Below, in pieces: positions 61,329-64,000 of a DNA stretch of 64,000 nt. The translations under genes and the position numbers were made by a program. Where the stretch lies: contig JACRLG010000020.1 of assembly GCA_016235345.1 (NCBI GenBank), positions 62,001 to 126,000 on the forward strand, written 5' to 3'. The DNA comes from Deltaproteobacteria bacterium. GTDB lineage: Bacteria; Desulfobacterota; Desulfobacteria; Desulfobacterales; Desulfatibacillaceae. Below the pieces are notes generated by a model. That model did no database searches. It had not been told where the DNA came from and was given only the letters and a program-made list of their open reading frames with translations. Numbering within the stretch: position 1 is the first letter of the stretch; every line of letters starts with the position of its first letter.

Positions 61329-62720
61329 TCAGGACATCAGGGGAAGCGCCGCGTTAAGCCTCTCCAGGGTCTTTTCCTTTCCCAGGGCCATCAGCATCTC
61401 GAACATACCGGGGCTCGCCGTGCGCCCGGTAATGGCCGCTCTCACCGGCCCGGCGATTTTGCCGAACCCCAGGCCATGAGCCTCCATGACCGTTTTGAAC
61501 ACCTCTTCCAGCGCAGCGTGATCCCCGAAATCAGCTACTTCAAGCCTTCCGAGAAGATCGGACACCGCAGGTTTCAAATCCGTGGTGAAGCACTTTTTCG
61601 CCTTTTCGTCATATTCCACCCTGTCCTGATAATAAAACAGCGCCTTCTCGGCCATTTCCACCAGGGTCTTGGAGCGAATCTTCAGAGTGTCCATCACCAT
61701 TATAGCGCGGTCCCGGTCGTCGATTCCAACCCCCAGCCTTTCCATCTGAAAGGCGAAGGGCGCGACAAGGTCGGCAGTCCCGGTTGCGCGGATGTGCTCG
61801 CCGTTCAAGTCCATAAGCTTTCCCGGATCGAAGACCCCGGCGGATTTCCCTATGTTTTCAAGGTTGAATTTTTCGACAAGGTCGGAAAGTGTGAAGAACT
61901 CCTGGTCCCCGAATGACCAGCCCAGGCGGGCAAGGTAATTGATGACCGCTGCGGGCAGGTAGCCCATTTCCCGGTACTCGGTGACGGAGGCCGCGCCGTG
62001 GCGCTTGGAAAGGCGCTTCTTGTCCGCGCCCAGAACCATCGGCACGTGGGCGTAAAGGGGCAGGGGCTCGTTTAAGGCCTTGTAGATCATCACCTGCCTT
62101 GGGGTGTTGCTCACGTGGTCGTCGCCTCGAATGACCGTGTTGACCGCCATGGAGATGTCGTCCGCCACCACGGCCAGATGGTAGGTGGGGGTTCCGTCCG
62201 AGCGCCAGATGACGAGGTCGTCCAGTTCCGAATTCTCGAAGGCTATGGGGCCTTTCACCGTGTCCGTGAAGGAGGTGACGCCGGTCAAGGGGGCCTTTAA
62301 GCGCACCACCGAGCCCGGCAACTTTGAAAGGCCAGCTTCCCGGCAGCAGCCGTCGTACTTGGGCTTGCCCCCGGTCCTCATGGCCTCCTCGCGCTTTCTT
62401 TCAAGCTCTTCGGGGGTGCAGTAGCACCAGTAGGCGTTACCGGAATCCAAGAGCCTTTGAACGAAGCCCCAGTGGATATCCGCCCGCTCGGACTGGAAAT
62501 AAGGCCCCTCGTCCCAGTTGAGGCCAAGCCATTTGAGGCTGTCAAGAATCGTGTCGGTGGATTCCTTTGTGGAGCGCTCCTTGTCGGTGTCTTCGATGCG
62601 GAGGATGAATTTTCCGTTGTTTCTCCTGGCGTAGAGCCAGTTGAAAAGCGCGGTCCGCGCGCCGCCCACGTGAAGGGAGCCCGTGGGGCTCGGCGGAAAT
62701 CTCGTGACTACCTTGCTCAT
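61329..62720 (-). CDS. gltX: Glutamyl-tRNA synthetase
   Basis: GltX charges tRNA-Glu with glutamate, needed for translation and for tetrapyrrole synthesis. The 463-residue class I synthetase has TRFPPSPTGSLHVGGARTAL (about 6; HIGH-type), KFILRIEDTDKERS (about 36), NTVIRGDDHVSNTPRQVMIYKAL (about 200), KKRLSKRHGAASV (about 244; KMSKS-type) and a C-terminal anticodon-binding cage. Length and motif order match bacterial GluRS. The start at MSKVVTRFPPSP (62720) is used; a longer frame to 62828 is rejected. The cysteine set in the middle (YCTPEELERK...CCREAG) resembles the zinc-containing GluRS type. R9 lies three bases beyond the stop. Confidence 0.95.
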   Translation of the reverse strand: MSKVVTRFPPSPTGSLHVGGARTALFNWLYARRNNGKFILRIEDTDKERSTKESTDTILDSLKWLGLNWDEGPYFQSERADIHWGFVQRLLDSGNAYWCYCTPEELERKREEAMRTGGKPKYDGCCREAGLSKLPGSVVRLKAPLTGVTSFTDTVKGPIAFENSELDDLVIWRSDGTPTYHLAVVADDISMAVNTVIRGDDHVSNTPRQVMIYKALNEPLPLYAHVPMVLGADKKRLSKRHGAASVTEYREMGYLPAAVINYLARLGWSFGDQEFFTLSDLVEKFNLENIGKSAGVFDPGKLMDLNGEHIRATGTADLVAPFAFQMERLGVGIDDRDRAIMVMDTLKIRSKTLVEMAEKALFYYQDRVEYDEKAKKCFTTDLKPAVSDLLGRLEVADFGDHAALEEVFKTVMEAHGLGFGKIAGPVRAAITGRTASPGMFEMLMALGKEKTLERLNAALPLMS

Positions 62721-62841
62721 TTCGTTTTCCCGTTCTTTCCTCTTTAAGCGGCGCGGCCCGGAAGCGTTCGGATGCTTCCGGGCCGACATGGCGTAAGTGT
62801 AAATAAAACTTCGGAGTCGGTAAAACAAAAACCATCCCAGT

Positions 62842-64000
62842 TTACGGGGCCGGCTGCGGCTCAGGTTTCGGCTGCGGCTGAGCGGGCTCCGCCTCGGAGG
62901 GCGGCGCCTCCTCCGGGGCCTCCTCCTCCGCTCCTGGCTCCTCTGCGCCTTCCGGAGACGCGTCGACGTCTCCGGTGAACAGCTCCTCCTCGTCCACCTG
63001 GGGGCCTTCCGGGGCGTACTCGGAAGGCGCGGTATCCTTCTTGAAAGCCGAAAAAACGGCGTCCTTGGCGTCAGGGGAAGCCAAAAGCCCAGTTTTGGGG
63101 TCGATATTGGCGAACTGGATTTCCTCCGGCGCGGTGAAGTCCACCACCGGCTTGTCCTTTAAAATGTCGGTCATGAACGTGAGCCAGATGGGAGCCGCAG
63201 TGTGCCCGCCGCTGGAACCCGCAGGCAGGACCTTATTGCCGTCGAAACCCACCCATACGCCCGACACGTACTGGGGAGTGTAGCCTATGAACCAGGCGTC
63301 GTTACGCTTGTTGGTGGTGCCGGTCTTGCCCGCAGCCGGGCGGCCCAGGGCGCGGGCCTCGGTGCCCGTACCGTACTGCACCACGTTCTGCATGAGATTG
63401 GTCATTACAAAGGCGGTGTCCGGGCTTATTGCGGTCCTGGGCGCGGGAACGTACTGCTCCAGCACCCTGCCGTCCCTGTCGGTAATCTTTCTGACAAAGC
63501 AGGGGGGCACCAGGAGCCCGTTGTTGGCGAAAACCGAGTAGGCCGTCACCATCTCCAGCATGGAGACCTCGGATGAGCCCAGGGCGAGGGAGAGCCGGTT
63601 GATGAGCGGCGAGGTTATGCCGAATTTCCTGGTGTAGTCGATGGCGTAGTCCACGCCTATGGAATCCAGGATTTTTATGGTCACGATATTTCGGGAGTAG
63701 GCAAAGGCGTTCCTGAAAAGGGTCGCCCCGTAGAAACGGTTGCGTTCGTTCCTGGGCCGCCAGATTTCGCCGCCGTCGTCCTCTATGGCCAGAGGGGTGT
63801 CGTAGATGACGGTAGTGGGCGTGTAGCGCTTCACAGGGCTATCCAGGGCCGCCGCGTAAATGAAGGGCTTGAAGGCCGAACCCGGCTGGCGCATGGCCTG
63901 CACCGCCCGGTTGAACTGGCTTTGGGTGAAATCGTAACCGCCTATCATGGCCTTTACCTGGCCCGTGGCGTTTTCCATGCATAGAAGGGAGGACTGGACC
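62842..64000 (-). CDS. Penicillin-binding protein 1A-type transpeptidase, C-terminal part
   Basis: The frame remains open to the window edge, so only the last 386 residues of a class A penicillin-binding protein are seen. The transpeptidase domain has QPGSAFKPFIYAAAL (active-site SxxK serine in GSAFKP), SRN near FAYSRNIV and KTGTTNKRNDAWFIG (KTG box). The C-terminal 70 residues are an acidic proline- and alanine-rich tail (EEAPEEAPPSEAEPAQPQPK) of a kind seen at the end of some PBP1a proteins. The glycosyltransferase domain should lie beyond base 64000. The product crosslinks peptidoglycan in the periplasm. Confidence 0.9.
   Translation of the reverse strand, partial: VQSSLLCMENATGQVKAMIGGYDFTQSQFNRAVQAMRQPGSAFKPFIYAAALDSPVKRYTPTTVIYDTPLAIEDDGGEIWRPRNERNRFYGATLFRNAFAYSRNIVTIKILDSIGVDYAIDYTRKFGITSPLINRLSLALGSSEVSMLEMVTAYSVFANNGLLVPPCFVRKITDRDGRVLEQYVPAPRTAISPDTAFVMTNLMQNVVQYGTGTEARALGRPAAGKTGTTNKRNDAWFIGYTPQYVSGVWVGFDGNKVLPAGSSGGHTAAPIWLTFMTDILKDKPVVDFTAPEEIQFANIDPKTGLLASPDAKDAVFSAFKKDTAPSEYAPEGPQVDEEELFTGDVDASPEGAEEPGAEEEAPEEAPPSEAEPAQPQPKPEPQPAP

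Overview
This is a 64 kb, GC-rich (I judge roughly 60%) stretch of a bacterial chromosome, almost fully coding on both strands. It looks like a Desulfobacterota (former Deltaproteobacteria) genome, probably Desulfobacterales-like. The reasons are a siroheme-decarboxylase-type Lrp protein (alternative heme pathway), an amphi-Trp/ATP-grasp cluster of the kind catalogued mainly in deltaproteobacteria, beta-oxidation enzymes, a cobalamin-binding radical SAM protein, LarB, and many hybrid histidine kinases. The assignment is inference from gene content; no rRNA gene or species marker is present.

Layout. 0-3 kb: a CPBP-type membrane protein and a Ski2-like helicase on the minus strand. 3.3-7.4 kb: a plus-strand housekeeping run (pdxJ, fused nnrE-nnrD, tsaE, lysC). 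7.7-12.0 kb: a four-gene accessory cluster (PHP-like protein, amphi-Trp protein, PhoU-APH fusion kinase, RimK-like ATP-grasp ligase) that I regard as the most interesting functional unit here. 12.4-34 kb: a signalling region with hybrid histidine kinases, response regulators and an HD-GYP protein, interspersed with a DnaK-like chaperone plus a small partner gene, a DedA protein and a secreted transglutaminase. The largest kinase is split by a frameshift. 34-45.5 kb: mostly minus-strand housekeeping and metabolism (nitroreductase, prmA, dnaB, a sugar isomerase-like protein, a secreted FlgT-like protein, an MrfA-MrfB-like helicase/nuclease fusion, crotonase, acyl-CoA dehydrogenase). 45.7-47.1 kb: an AT-richer island holding one broken gene and large dyads. 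47-62.7 kb: ferredoxin-nitroreductase, carB, radical SAM/B12 protein, siroheme decarboxylase-like gene, mtnA, larB, HIT protein, aat, fusA, a GAF/HD-GYP protein and gltX. The window ends inside a class A penicillin-binding protein.

A second striking feature is a family of nine dispersed intergenic inverted-repeat elements (about 110-150 bp, one shortened to 58 bp). Every copy starts 0-4 bases from a stop codon. In eight of nine copies the same end of the element faces the stop codon of the gene transcribed into it. This polarity suggests a 3'-UTR, terminator or RNA-structure role, or strongly biased insertion. No CRISPR array, tRNA, rRNA, transposase or prophage was seen.
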